From MGIIb-O5 sp036154155 (GTDB lineage Archaea > Thermoplasmatota > Poseidoniia > Poseidoniales > Thalassarchaeaceae), in contig JAYZLP010000013.1 in the NCBI GenBank assembly GCA_036154155.1, forward strand, positions 1 to 32,148: a DNA stretch of 32,148 bases, given 5' to 3'. Every line of letters starts with the position of its first letter. Position 1 is the first letter of the stretch. Position numbers and translations under genes: made by a program. The notes under the pieces were generated by a model. It saw only the letters and a program-made list of their open reading frames with translations, was not told where the DNA came from and did not search any database. Positions 23,017-31,011 of the stretch are shown piece by piece.

Positions 23017-23786
23017 ACGGAATCTACCACTAGACTAGGGCTCTGAGGGGCTCCCTCCAAATCACCCATCGTAGCCTCTCCACTGAGGACTAGTATTCCA
23101 TGAACACCCGCCCTGTCAGCCATCTCCATGTCCGTGTATAGGCGGTCACCCACCATAGCGCACTGCTCGGGCCTCAGCCCCAACTCCTCGACCTTGTGCA
23201 GGATCATTCCCGCGTTCGGCTTTCCGCAAATGTGCACAGGTCTGACCCCAGTGGTAGCTTCGAACAGGTCCATGTAAGCCCCAGTGTCAGGTAGACCCCC
23301 GTCAGGAGAGGGGCAAACGATGTCTGGGTGACTGGCCACCATCGGAACCCCGTTGTGCAGGTGAATTGACGCAGTGCTCAGTTTTTCGTAGGTAATCTCG
23401 GTGTCGTAACCCAGAACCACGTATTGGGGGCTCTCTGATTCGGTGTTGACACCAACCGCTTCCAACATCTCCCTCATCCCCTCGGTTCCAACGAGGTAAG
23501 ACTCCGTCACGCCCTCCCCCTCGAGCCACGAGAGCAAATCGTGAGTGGAGAGTAGGATGTCGTCCTCCATGGAGGGAATGCCCAGCGAATGGAGCTTCTC
23601 CAGGTATTGGCCCACCGACTTGCTGGAGTTGTTGGAGAGGAAGAACCTGCGAATACCGCTGTCCTCCAGCCTTCCGAGGAAATCCACGGCTCCGTCTATC
23701 AAGTCCCCGCCGAGGTATATCGTCCCGTCCAGATCAAGGAATATGGCCTCAATCCCATCCAATGAATTGTCAAGGGGCCCTTTCAT
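23001..23786 (-). CDS. HAD-IIA family phosphatase (NagD-like)
   Basis: The 261-residue protein has all four HAD motifs: DLDGT (18-22, nucleophile Asp18 and acid Asp20), SNNSS for motif II, the Lys of GKPNAG for motif III and GDRLYTD for motif IV. The C2a cap with VLGYDTEITYEKLS and a conserved PDIVCPS segment matches the HAD-IIA/NagD group. Members dephosphorylate sugar phosphates, nucleotides or p-nitrophenyl phosphate; in archaea some act on glycerol phosphates. Substrate is not determinable here. It follows the GGR-family gene by 9 bases on the same strand and may be cotranscribed with it. Confidence 0.88.
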   Translation of the reverse strand: MKGPLDNSLDGIEAIFLDLDGTIYLGGDLIDGAVDFLGRLEDSGIRRFFLSNNSSKSVGQYLEKLHSLGIPSMEDDILLSTHDLLSWLEGEGVTESYLVGTEGMREMLEAVGVNTESESPQYVVLGYDTEITYEKLSTASIHLHNGVPMVASHPDIVCPSPDGGLPDTGAYMDLFEATTGVRPVHICGKPNAGMILHKVEELGLRPEQCAMVGDRLYTDMEMADRAGVHGILVLSGEATMGDLEGAPQSPSLVVDSVAYLA

Positions 23787-23795
23787 CGACTCACC

Positions 23796-25151
23796 TCATG
23801 AAAGAATCAGCGTCTTGAACAGGAACCACTTGCTCCATAGTTGGCTGGAAGCCTCCTTGTCAGCGATCATGCCTGTCATCATGTCCGCGAGCTCATCGCT
23901 TCGTCCCGCCTTTCCTACTACCCAGTTCATCAACCACTTCTTTTTGGCCCATCGCTGAAGTTTGTATGAGTTTGTAAGCTCCGGCCCCAGGGTCTCCCAG
24001 AGCTCCTTCATGTATGCAGCCGCTGCTTCCTCTGGGAACCCATTGGAGTGAGAGTCCTTGTCGAAGTGCCGGGAGGTCATCTTTGCTGAGAGCAATGCGT
24101 TCCCAATCCCCTCTCCCGTGAAGGGATCGACTAGGCTCGCAGAGTCTCCAACACACATGGCTCCAGCAGCAGCAGACCTTCTGGGCTGATACGCCTGACC
24201 GCCCTTCCTAGGGGAGCCGAATGGAAGCTGCCACCCCTTGCTCGTACCCTTCACAAGCTTCGCCTCCTCGAAACGCTTCTTGAATCTGGGATGGCTGTTG
24301 ATTACCCATTCTTGCATCTTCTTGAGGGACTTCTTGTCGCCCTTCTGTTTTCTCTGCTCGGCGAAGACCATGCCAACACCCACGTTGACAACCCCTTCCT
24401 TGACGGGGAAGAGCCAGAAGTACCCAGGATTGAATTCGTCAATGAAATGAATCTCGATTGGTCCTTGTGTTCCAGTGAACCCACTAACCCCTTCCCAGTA
24501 CTCCCTGAATCCTCCGCAGTAGTGCTCATCGTCCCTCATGGGCTCTCCATGCATCACTTCAGTCACCGTTTTTGCCACCGGGCAACTGTATCCGCCCGCT
24601 CCAATCGTCAGCAAAGAGGAATAGCGACGCGCGTCGGAATCGCCTCTCCTCCCGAATCCCCCGCTAACTCCAGTAACACGGCCTTCCTCCACATGGACTT
24701 CCTTCACAGTGAATCCCTGAATAACCGATCCGCCGTTCTCCAGAACGATTTCCGAGCACCTCTTGAACATCATGTAGTCGAATTGTAGACGTGGAAGGGC
24801 ATAGCCAGCCTCCTTCTTCTCAAACTCCTCCTGGGGCAGCATGACTCTGACGGTGTTCCCCTTTCCACTACCGAAGATTATCGAATCCACAGTGAAGTGA
24901 GGGGTCCCTTCTATCATCCCCTTGACTCCTAGCTCCTTCACATGTGAGAGCGATTTCCCGCCGACAGCGTCGCCGCAAATCTTGTCTCTAGGCCAAACTC
25001 CCTTCTCAATTAGCAAGACCTTGCAGCCGTTCAGAGCATTGTAAGCTGCAGCAGCCGAACCCGCGGGCCCGCCCCCGACAACAACCACGTCGAAGGACGC
25101 ACCATCCTCTGGGACATCTCCCGTTTCGATCGGCTTCTCCCACGCCTCCAT
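23796..25151 (-). CDS. Geranylgeranyl-reductase-family FAD oxidoreductase
   Basis: The 451-residue protein has an FAD-binding fold with GGGPAGS (26-32), the family's KICGDAV (57-63), NPGYFWLFP (241-249) matching the P-x-x-Y-x-W-x-F-P lipid-site motif, and GDSASLVDPFTGEGIGNAL (335-353). GGR-family enzymes saturate the prenyl chains of archaeal lipids; electrons can come from ferredoxin. The frame is open upstream to 25244, but that part looks non-coding, so ATG 25149-25151 is chosen. The ferredoxin and GGGP synthase at 3114-4808 act in the same pathway. It could also be a quinone- or menaquinone-type reductase of the same family. Confidence 0.85.
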   Translation of the reverse strand: MEAWEKPIETGDVPEDGASFDVVVVGGGPAGSAAAAYNALNGCKVLLIEKGVWPRDKICGDAVGGKSLSHVKELGVKGMIEGTPHFTVDSIIFGSGKGNTVRVMLPQEEFEKKEAGYALPRLQFDYMMFKRCSEIVLENGGSVIQGFTVKEVHVEEGRVTGVSGGFGRRGDSDARRYSSLLTIGAGGYSCPVAKTVTEVMHGEPMRDDEHYCGGFREYWEGVSGFTGTQGPIEIHFIDEFNPGYFWLFPVKEGVVNVGVGMVFAEQRKQKGDKKSLKKMQEWVINSHPRFKKRFEEAKLVKGTSKGWQLPFGSPRKGGQAYQPRRSAAAGAMCVGDSASLVDPFTGEGIGNALLSAKMTSRHFDKDSHSNGFPEEAAAAYMKELWETLGPELTNSYKLQRWAKKKWLMNWVVGKAGRSDELADMMTGMIADKEASSQLWSKWFLFKTLILS

Positions 25152-25194
25152 GCTATCGCCGTTGCAATGGAAGGCGCACCACTCATTCAAGGTA

Positions 25195-25213
25195 TGCCAT
25201 CGAGTTGATGGCA
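25195..25213. other. Hairpin in the GGR/CutA divergent promoter region
   Basis: TGCCATC, loop GAGTT, GATGGCA form a perfect 7-bp stem within the 82-base gap between the divergent GGR-family gene (start 25151) and the CutA gene (start 25234). It could be an operator shared by both promoters. No family of regulator can be named. Confidence 0.4.
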
Positions 25214-25233
25214 GGCTGCCCCTTCCCGTTGCC

Positions 25234-25548
25234 ATGGATAACACGGTATGGATAGTTCAAACCACCCTTCCAGGCGACTTGAATGAAGCCGAAGTGGGGA
25301 TGTGGTGCCAGTCAATAATCGACTCGAATCTAGCTGCCTGCATAGACATAAAGAGAACAACCTCGGTTTTTCGATGGAAAGGCGAAACCCAGAGCGTCCC
25401 TGAATGGGATATACAAATTAGGACGCCAGAATCCAAAAAGGGCGATTTAATTTCCAGAATCAAATCCGAGCATTCCTATGAGCTTCCTTGTATAACGTGG
25501 TGGCCCGTTGAATCTACGGAAGAATACTACGATTGGGTTCAAGGCTGA
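25234..25548 (+). CDS. cutA: CutA1 divalent-cation tolerance-like protein
   Basis: The 104-residue protein matches CutA1: VWIVQTTLPGD at the start, LAACIDIKRTTSVFRWKGE in the middle, then LISRIKSEHSYELPCITWW and a C-terminal EEYYDWV. The family forms very stable trimers with a ferredoxin-like fold and has been linked to copper tolerance; its direct role is uncertain. The frame is open from 25150, but the conserved part begins near ATG 25234. It begins a plus-strand run with the YczE-like gene. Codon use here is richer in A and T than in the genes to the left. Confidence 0.88.
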   Translation: MDNTVWIVQTTLPGDLNEAEVGMWCQSIIDSNLAACIDIKRTTSVFRWKGETQSVPEWDIQIRTPESKKGDLISRIKSEHSYELPCITWWPVESTEEYYDWVQG

Positions 25549-25565
25549 GACGCACTTCGTAGCAC

Positions 25566-26249
25566 ATGGGCATCTCTTCCCTGTTCAAGCCCGCAAAGGA
25601 GGTCCCGCTCACTTGGTGGAGCTCAGATGACCCAATGGCGACAAGGCCGAGACTCAATACAACGGCGATACTTTGCATAGGCCTCTGGATATTTGGCACA
25701 GGGGACGCGGTCCTAGTGGCCGCCGGCATTGGAAATACCCCCTGGACAGTCCTAGCAGATGGCATTTCTGTCCAAATAGGGAGATCCATAGGCCAGACAA
25801 CCCTTCTTGTCAGCATAGCGGTTCTACTCCTGTGGATTCCCCTCCGTGAAAAGCCCGGCATCGGTACAATACTCAATGCCGTCCTCATCGCTGCGGCGAT
25901 AGAATACATGCTACCCATGCTACCTACCCCCGATAGCTTCGCACTAGCATTGGCACAGGTGATTGTGGGAGTGATACTGGTGGGGATAGGGAGCGGCCTC
26001 TACTTGACTGCAAACCTGGGTCCCGGTCCCAGAGACGGATGGATGACCGGAATCCAGAGAAGAACAGGGGTTCCGATAGGAAGGGTTCGTGCAGCGATAG
26101 AGGTATCCGTGGTCATCGCAGGGTGGCTCCTTGGGGGCACGGTCGGCCTAGGGACAGTGGTATTCGCTCTGATGATAGGTCCTGTAGTGGCAGTGTGCCT
26201 GAATCTTGCAGGAAGGATTGGCAAGGCATCGGGTTCGATGGGTGAGTGA
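25566..26249 (+). CDS. YczE/YitT-like membrane protein
   Basis: The 227-residue protein has about five hydrophobic segments and the YczE-family landmarks: a first TM region with GDAVLVAAGIGNTPWTVL, a middle GIGSGLYLTANLGPGPRDGWMTG, then RTGVPIGRVRAAIEV and GWLLGGTVGLGTVVFALMIGP. The family is widespread in bacteria, and its function is not established beyond membrane location. ATG 25566 follows CutA by 17 bases. An ATG at codon 24 is another possible start. The SpoU methyltransferase starts 1 base after its stop. Confidence 0.72.
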   Translation: MGISSLFKPAKEVPLTWWSSDDPMATRPRLNTTAILCIGLWIFGTGDAVLVAAGIGNTPWTVLADGISVQIGRSIGQTTLLVSIAVLLLWIPLREKPGIGTILNAVLIAAAIEYMLPMLPTPDSFALALAQVIVGVILVGIGSGLYLTANLGPGPRDGWMTGIQRRTGVPIGRVRAAIEVSVVIAGWLLGGTVGLGTVVFALMIGPVVAVCLNLAGRIGKASGSMGE

Positions 26250-26250
26250 A

Positions 26251-26961
26251 ATGCAGAGATGCGGAGTCGAACAGGTACTAGAATCCATTCAGAGAAACGA
26301 AGACGTCTCTGTGATATTGGTAAAAAGAGGCGCCCAATCAAATGATTTGGAGCAAATATTTTCCATTGCAGAGGAAAGAGGAATCAAGGTAATCCATGGT
26401 TCCGAGAACGATTTGTGGAGGATGTCAAAGGACAATTCGGAAGGAACCCCAGACGTTCTCGCATTGGTCGGCCGAAACCCACACACAAGCTTCGACCAGA
26501 CCCTTTCTCAAGGAGGCCTCGTCTGGATTTTGGCAGGTGCGGCGTATCCAGTGAACATAGGATTCTGCATCCGCACAGCAGAGGTTTCCGGGGCCGATGC
26601 AGTGGTCATTGACGCCGAACTAACCAACCAAGAAAGAAAATCTTCCAAGCGAGCCTCGATGAAAGCTCACAGGTTCATACCCGTTCATTGGATGAGCGGG
26701 ATAGAGGCAGTTAGGGCCGCTAAGAAAGCAGGATTCAGAATTATCTCCGTTGAGGACATCGGAGAACTCACCCCCTGGGAGACAGATTTGACTGGCAACA
26801 TAGTTCTGATAGTCGGAGGCGAAAAGCACGGGATTCCAGAGGAAATCCTCCTTGAGTCGGATCAAATAATCAGAATACCGATGACCGGGTTTGTACCCTC
26901 ATTCAACCTCCAAGCCCCATTGAGTGCAGTTGCCATAGAGGCCCAGAGACAAAGAAATTGA
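26251..26961 (+). CDS. SpoU/TrmH-family RNA 2'-O-methyltransferase
   Basis: The 236-residue protein has an N-terminal L30e-like substrate-binding domain (about 1-75) and a C-terminal SPOUT domain with a trefoil knot. Motif 1 is NIGFCIRTAEVSGADAVV (102-119), motif 2 is LIVGGEKHGIPEE (186-198) and motif 3 is IPMTGFVPSFNLQAPLSAVA (209-228). Arg108 in motif 1 is the expected catalytic Arg. Motif 3 has Ser-Phe-Asn where Ser-Leu-Asn is more usual. The enzyme puts a 2'-O-methyl group on rRNA or tRNA using SAM; the target is unknown. ATG 26251 lies 1 base after the YczE-like stop, so the genes are probably coupled. Confidence 0.88.
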   Translation: MQRCGVEQVLESIQRNEDVSVILVKRGAQSNDLEQIFSIAEERGIKVIHGSENDLWRMSKDNSEGTPDVLALVGRNPHTSFDQTLSQGGLVWILAGAAYPVNIGFCIRTAEVSGADAVVIDAELTNQERKSSKRASMKAHRFIPVHWMSGIEAVRAAKKAGFRIISVEDIGELTPWETDLTGNIVLIVGGEKHGIPEEILLESDQIIRIPMTGFVPSFNLQAPLSAVAIEAQRQRN

Positions 26962-27024
26962 TTACAAAGGACGACTTTTGAGAATAACACTGAGTTAATC
27001 TACTGAACTCCATAGTCGGCATAC

Positions 27025-27393
27025 ATGCTGCCATCATACAACGTTCTTGGAGGAAAATTGGAAACCTGCTCGACAATGCCGCTCACTGGTTGGTATAGGG
27101 ACGGGTGCTGCAACACAGATCGCAATGACCATGGCTTGCACACCATTTGCTGCGTCGTTACTAGGGAGTTTCTTGATTTCGCGCGCTCTCAGGGAAACGA
27201 TTTGATCACGCCGATGCCGGAGCATGGGTTTCCCGGGCTATCTCCGGGGGACAGATGGTGCGTCTGTGCCCAGACGTGGCAAGACGCTGCCGAAGAGGGC
27301 GTAGCCTGCCCAGTCGTTATTTCGGCTACTCACGAGGAGACACTACAAGTCGTTTCATTGGAACTCCTCAAGGAGTATGCACACAGAGACTAG
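27025..27393 (+). CDS. DUF2237-family protein
   Basis: The 122-residue protein matches DUF2237 throughout: NVLGGKLETCS, GWYRDGCCNT, HTICCVVTREFLDFA, GNDLITPMPEHGFPGLSPGDRWCVCA and VISATHEETL. The conserved Cys (GCCNT and WCVCA) and His suggest metal or thiol chemistry, but no member has an established role that I can name. The 63 bases upstream (26962-27024) are AT-rich and may hold its promoter. The cystathionine-family gene starts 20 bases after its stop, so a link to sulfur metabolism is possible but only positional. Confidence 0.88.
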   Translation: MLPSYNVLGGKLETCSTMPLTGWYRDGCCNTDRNDHGLHTICCVVTREFLDFARSQGNDLITPMPEHGFPGLSPGDRWCVCAQTWQDAAEEGVACPVVISATHEETLQVVSLELLKEYAHRD

Positions 27394-27413
27394 GGACAAC
27401 CTCAATCCAACGT

Positions 27414-28649
27414 ATGATTGATGACCCAACGACCACTCCGCCACTCATGGAGGGCGACGACACAGACAAGGGATTTGCAACGAAGGCCGTACATTCTGGG
27501 ATGCAGGATGTCGAAGGGTCGGCTACGACACCGATCTTCATGACATCCACGTACAAACTGACAGATGAGCGTTACAAGGGATGGGCCGACGGGGCCCAAC
27601 ACACTCTAATCTACAGTAGAATCTCCAGCCTCAACTCAGAGGTAGTGTCTGCAAAAATAGCGGCACTCGAGGGAGCAGAGGACGCCGAGGTGTTCGCCAG
27701 CGGAATGTCGGCGATATCAACCACTCTCTTCACCCTCCTGTCCTCCGGTGATCACATCGTTGCGAGCGCTGATTGCTATGGGGGCACATATGGCCTTCTG
27801 ACGGAGATAATGCCACGATTGGGAATCGAAGTCACCATGGCTGACATCAGGGACCCCTCTTCCTATGAAGCGGCAATCCAGGAGAACACCAAGGTCCTCT
27901 ACGTCGAGACGATGACGAACCCCGTTCTGAAGGTCTGTAACTTGGAGGCTATGGCAGAAATAGCCAATAGAAACGGAGTTGTTTCTGTTGTCGACAACAC
28001 ATTCGCATCACCATGGGGCTGTAACCCAATCAAGATGGGCTTTGACATCGTCCTTCACTCCGGAACAAAATACCTCGGCGGTCACGCCGACCTAATAGCC
28101 GGACTCGTCGCTGGTAAGAAGGAGCTCATAGCTGATATTTTCTTCAACAAAATACACTTCGGTGGAGCGGCGGACCCCCATATGTGCTACATGCTTGAGA
28201 GAGGGATGAGGACACTTCATACCAGAATGCCAATCCATGCCTCCAATTCAGCTGAACTTGCAAGAAGGCTCGAGTCCCACGACATGATAGAAAGCGTCAG
28301 ACACCCCTCTCTGAAATCACACCCTGATTACGAGGTAGCCCAGAGGATCATACCCAAGGGAAGCGGAATGTTGGCCTTTGTAGTCAAGGGAGGAGACGAA
28401 GCGGCCCTCAAATTCATGAGGTCGTTGGATACTATATTCGAAGCAACCAGCCTCGGCGGAGTAGAGAGCTTGGTCGAGTGCCCATTCAATTCTAGCCACA
28501 TGTTCGTTCCCGAGGAAGTTAGGCATGAAGCAGGGGTGGTCCCCGGATTCGTCAGGATGAGCGTCGGCATCGAAGATGTAGAGGACCTTTGGAAGGACAT
28601 TGAGGGGGCCCTCAAGGCCACAAACCAACTCCTAGAGACAAGGGCTTGA
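27414..28649 (+). CDS. Cystathionine gamma-lyase/synthase family PLP enzyme
   Basis: The 411-residue PLP enzyme belongs to the Cys/Met metabolism group, fold type I. Motifs are ATKAVHSGMQD near 22, YSRISSLNSEVVSAKIAALEGAED (68-91), SADCYGGTYGL (118-128), YVETMTNP (163-170), DNTFASPWGCNP (194-205, with Asp194 contacting PLP) and LHSGTKYLGGHAD (214-226, with Lys219 as the Schiff-base lysine). Members cleave or form cystathionine or act on methionine; sequence alone does not choose between them. YSRISSLNS replaces the usual YTR-x-GNPT. The frame is open from 27255 through DUF2237, but ATG 27414 fits the domain start. The LysE-type gene follows. Confidence 0.88.
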   Translation: MIDDPTTTPPLMEGDDTDKGFATKAVHSGMQDVEGSATTPIFMTSTYKLTDERYKGWADGAQHTLIYSRISSLNSEVVSAKIAALEGAEDAEVFASGMSAISTTLFTLLSSGDHIVASADCYGGTYGLLTEIMPRLGIEVTMADIRDPSSYEAAIQENTKVLYVETMTNPVLKVCNLEAMAEIANRNGVVSVVDNTFASPWGCNPIKMGFDIVLHSGTKYLGGHADLIAGLVAGKKELIADIFFNKIHFGGAADPHMCYMLERGMRTLHTRMPIHASNSAELARRLESHDMIESVRHPSLKSHPDYEVAQRIIPKGSGMLAFVVKGGDEAALKFMRSLDTIFEATSLGGVESLVECPFNSSHMFVPEEVRHEAGVVPGFVRMSVGIEDVEDLWKDIEGALKATNQLLETRA

Positions 28650-28657
28650 GTGGTCCT

Positions 28658-29254
28658 ATGGACATAGAATTGCTTGTCGCTACATTGGCGTTCATTGTTC
28701 CGATGTGCTTCACCCCAGGGCCCAACAACGTCCTCTGCGCGGCACACGGCTCTCAGTACGGGTTCCGAGAAACCCTGCCCCTAATCGCTGGTATGGCAAT
28801 AGGATGGTCTACATTGGGGCTATTTGTTGGTGGGGCCACTGTTTTCATAGAAGACAACAAATCCGTCTTCGACCTGCTCACATACATCGGTGCAGCATAC
28901 ATCGCCTATCTCGGTTACAAGGTTGCGACGTCCCCTCCCCTTTCTGCCGATGAGGAGGGAGACAGGCTGGGGGTGTTCACTGGGGTAACCCTCCAGATCG
29001 TCAATGGCAAGGCCTGGATACATTTTCTGGTGCTGATGACAGCCTTCGGCGGATTATTCGGGGCGGGCTTTCCAGGCAAGATAGCGTTGGTTCTCATGAA
29101 CCTCTTCTTCGGCCTTCCCGCGGTCATGTCATGGGCCGCCTTCGGCTCACTCCTCAGGAAGGCCTTCACATCTCCCTCCTCAGCCACTGCACTGAATCGA
29201 ATAATGGGGGCCTCCCTACTTGCCGTGGCAATATGGATAGCAATGCCTCACTGA
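28658..29254 (+). CDS. LysE/RhtB-family exporter (second copy)
   Basis: The 198-residue protein has six hydrophobic segments. CFTPGPNNVLCAAHGSQYGFRETLP near residue 17 is the strong LysE/RhtB signature, and IVNGKAWIHFLVLMTAF is the second landmark. Members export amino acids. The neighbouring Cys/Met PLP enzyme suggests a sulfur-containing or hydroxylated amino acid, but that is inference. ATG 28658 is preferred; a TTG at 28646 would overlap the preceding stop. It ends 5 bases before the convergent 569-aa gene. Confidence 0.85.
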   Translation: MDIELLVATLAFIVPMCFTPGPNNVLCAAHGSQYGFRETLPLIAGMAIGWSTLGLFVGGATVFIEDNKSVFDLLTYIGAAYIAYLGYKVATSPPLSADEEGDRLGVFTGVTLQIVNGKAWIHFLVLMTAFGGLFGAGFPGKIALVLMNLFFGLPAVMSWAAFGSLLRKAFTSPSSATALNRIMGASLLAVAIWIAMPH

Positions 29255-29259
29255 CATCA

Positions 29260-30969
29260 CTATTCAGGACAAACTGAACCACTAGACTCAGCCAACCACT
29301 TCATTGCGTTCCTGTAGTCCTCGACCGCGTCCTCTCTGTCCCTTAGCAGCAGATCCTCCGAAGCGTCCCATAGGGCTCTGAGTGCTGGCACCCAGTCCCC
29401 TCCTTTGTCCCTGCTTGCCTCATCGAATCTCCACGCGTCCGACTCGGTCCTGTCGTGAACTACCAACCACGCCCAACCCATAGCAGCCTCCAGCCCCTTT
29501 CCTTTCCTGGCTATAGAGACGGTCGAAGCAACCCCATCGTCAACTGCTTTCCGTACCAGCCTGTCAGCCATGCTCAGTGGCACAGGTAGCGCTTCGGTAT
29601 CCCATGGCAGCCTGTCTAGGCGCTGAGCGGTGTCTAGGTTCTCACCCAACTCCCTGAGGAAAGCTCCGAAACCCTGCTTACGCTTGTCCTGCCTAGCAAG
29701 AATTTCTCCAGCCTCGTCCCCCTCGAGGCCGTACATCTCATTGAGTATCTTCATCCCATGATCCGGCCACAGGGCTACCAGAACGGGGTGACAAGACGAC
29801 TCTTCCAACCTAACCACCCCCTCTTCCAATTCGAGAGCAAGCCCATCTGTCCTGACGTGGATTCCGCCCTCCAACGAGTCAAGTACACAGGCCAGGGCCT
29901 TCTTTTCTTCAGAAGTCCCCGCCATGTGATCCAGGAAACCATCCTTGTCATCGTCCGCAAACCAACTGTTGCCAACCACATAGCCGTCAGTAATCGAGTT
30001 GAGTATGCTGGACCTGCAGGTCTTTGACAGCGAACCATCCTCTAACGACATCCTCAGCCACGCGTCCAAAGCCTCCTCCAGTCGCTCTTCCCCCTCCGAG
30101 GGAAGGGCTCGCCCATCGGGCCAACCGTCTGGCTTCCACATCCACTTCGCATCACAAACCGAGCCAAGCTTGTTTGGCGGCATCATCGAAATGGCAATGC
30201 TTTGTGCGAGGGGGACCTCTGTCTTCGCAAGCGCGGACGTAGAGAATCCGACAGTCGTGCCATCTTGGAATTCCAGCCGTAGCCACCCGTTCTCGGTATT
30301 GGTCCCCTCGCTGACGATCTCCTCGCTAAGGCCCAGAGACCAACGCACATCTTTTCCCGACAGGTCCACTGACGACTTGTCGAGAACCCAGTCAACCCAT
30401 TCCGCAGGAGCATTAGGCTCAGCGCAGGAGCAAACGAAGCCACCGTCCCACGAGAAGAAGAATTGCCCAGATTTCGCATGACCGTCCCACACCAGTAGCC
30501 TGAGCTTTGGGTGATTGAAGTTTTGAATCCCAGCTTGATGGCTCTGCTTCCCGTTCCCTCTCCTCAGGTAACTAGCGGTCCCGTACAAAGGGTGCTTGAA
30601 CACAGAAACAGTGGACAGGTCCTCTTCACTCGCTGCCACGAGGCTTCCCGCAAGGGACTTGCACACCTCGTCGCCCCCCTTCTTCACCATCCTCCTTCTG
30701 AGCCACTTGAGGTCGTTCCTCTTCGCTGCCACGATCTCTATTTCCTTCAGAGTCATTGCGAGCATGTCTTTCGAACCGAAGAAGGACACCTTCCCGAGCT
30801 CCCCAGTTATGTCAGGTATGAAGCACTCAGGGTCATCTAACAAACCATCAAGGTTGCTTTCAAGCCTCCTTTGGATTTCCTTTGAGGCCTGCTTGATCCC
30901 TCTGACCCTAACTTTCCTCCTGCGGTTCTTGTCACCGGGGAACCTAACTTCTGCTGGTGGCTTTGCCAT
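29260..30969 (-). CDS. Large protein of unknown family
   Basis: The 569-residue protein is soluble, acidic overall and has a basic N-terminal 35 residues. No membrane segment or signal is seen. Around residues 127-185 lies a compact, probably beta-rich block: HPLYGTASYLRRGNGKQ, then NHPKLRLLVWDGH and FFFSWDGGFVCSC. The CSC pair lacks the second Cys/His pair of a SWIM finger. The second half (about 270-569) is mostly helical and ends in a Trp-rich segment. I do not recognise a family and assign no function. The start is ATG 30967-30969, with AAGGGGGG upstream; a GTG at 30987 is possible. It lies between a LysE gene (convergent) and diphthine synthase (same strand, 42 bases upstream). Confidence 0.65.
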   Translation of the reverse strand: MAKPPAEVRFPGDKNRRRKVRVRGIKQASKEIQRRLESNLDGLLDDPECFIPDITGELGKVSFFGSKDMLAMTLKEIEIVAAKRNDLKWLRRRMVKKGGDEVCKSLAGSLVAASEEDLSTVSVFKHPLYGTASYLRRGNGKQSHQAGIQNFNHPKLRLLVWDGHAKSGQFFFSWDGGFVCSCAEPNAPAEWVDWVLDKSSVDLSGKDVRWSLGLSEEIVSEGTNTENGWLRLEFQDGTTVGFSTSALAKTEVPLAQSIAISMMPPNKLGSVCDAKWMWKPDGWPDGRALPSEGEERLEEALDAWLRMSLEDGSLSKTCRSSILNSITDGYVVGNSWFADDDKDGFLDHMAGTSEEKKALACVLDSLEGGIHVRTDGLALELEEGVVRLEESSCHPVLVALWPDHGMKILNEMYGLEGDEAGEILARQDKRKQGFGAFLRELGENLDTAQRLDRLPWDTEALPVPLSMADRLVRKAVDDGVASTVSIARKGKGLEAAMGWAWLVVHDRTESDAWRFDEASRDKGGDWVPALRALWDASEDLLLRDREDAVEDYRNAMKWLAESSGSVCPE

Positions 30970-31011
30970 TCCTCGTCCCCCCTTCACACCATCCGAACAG
31001 AGACCGACCCA

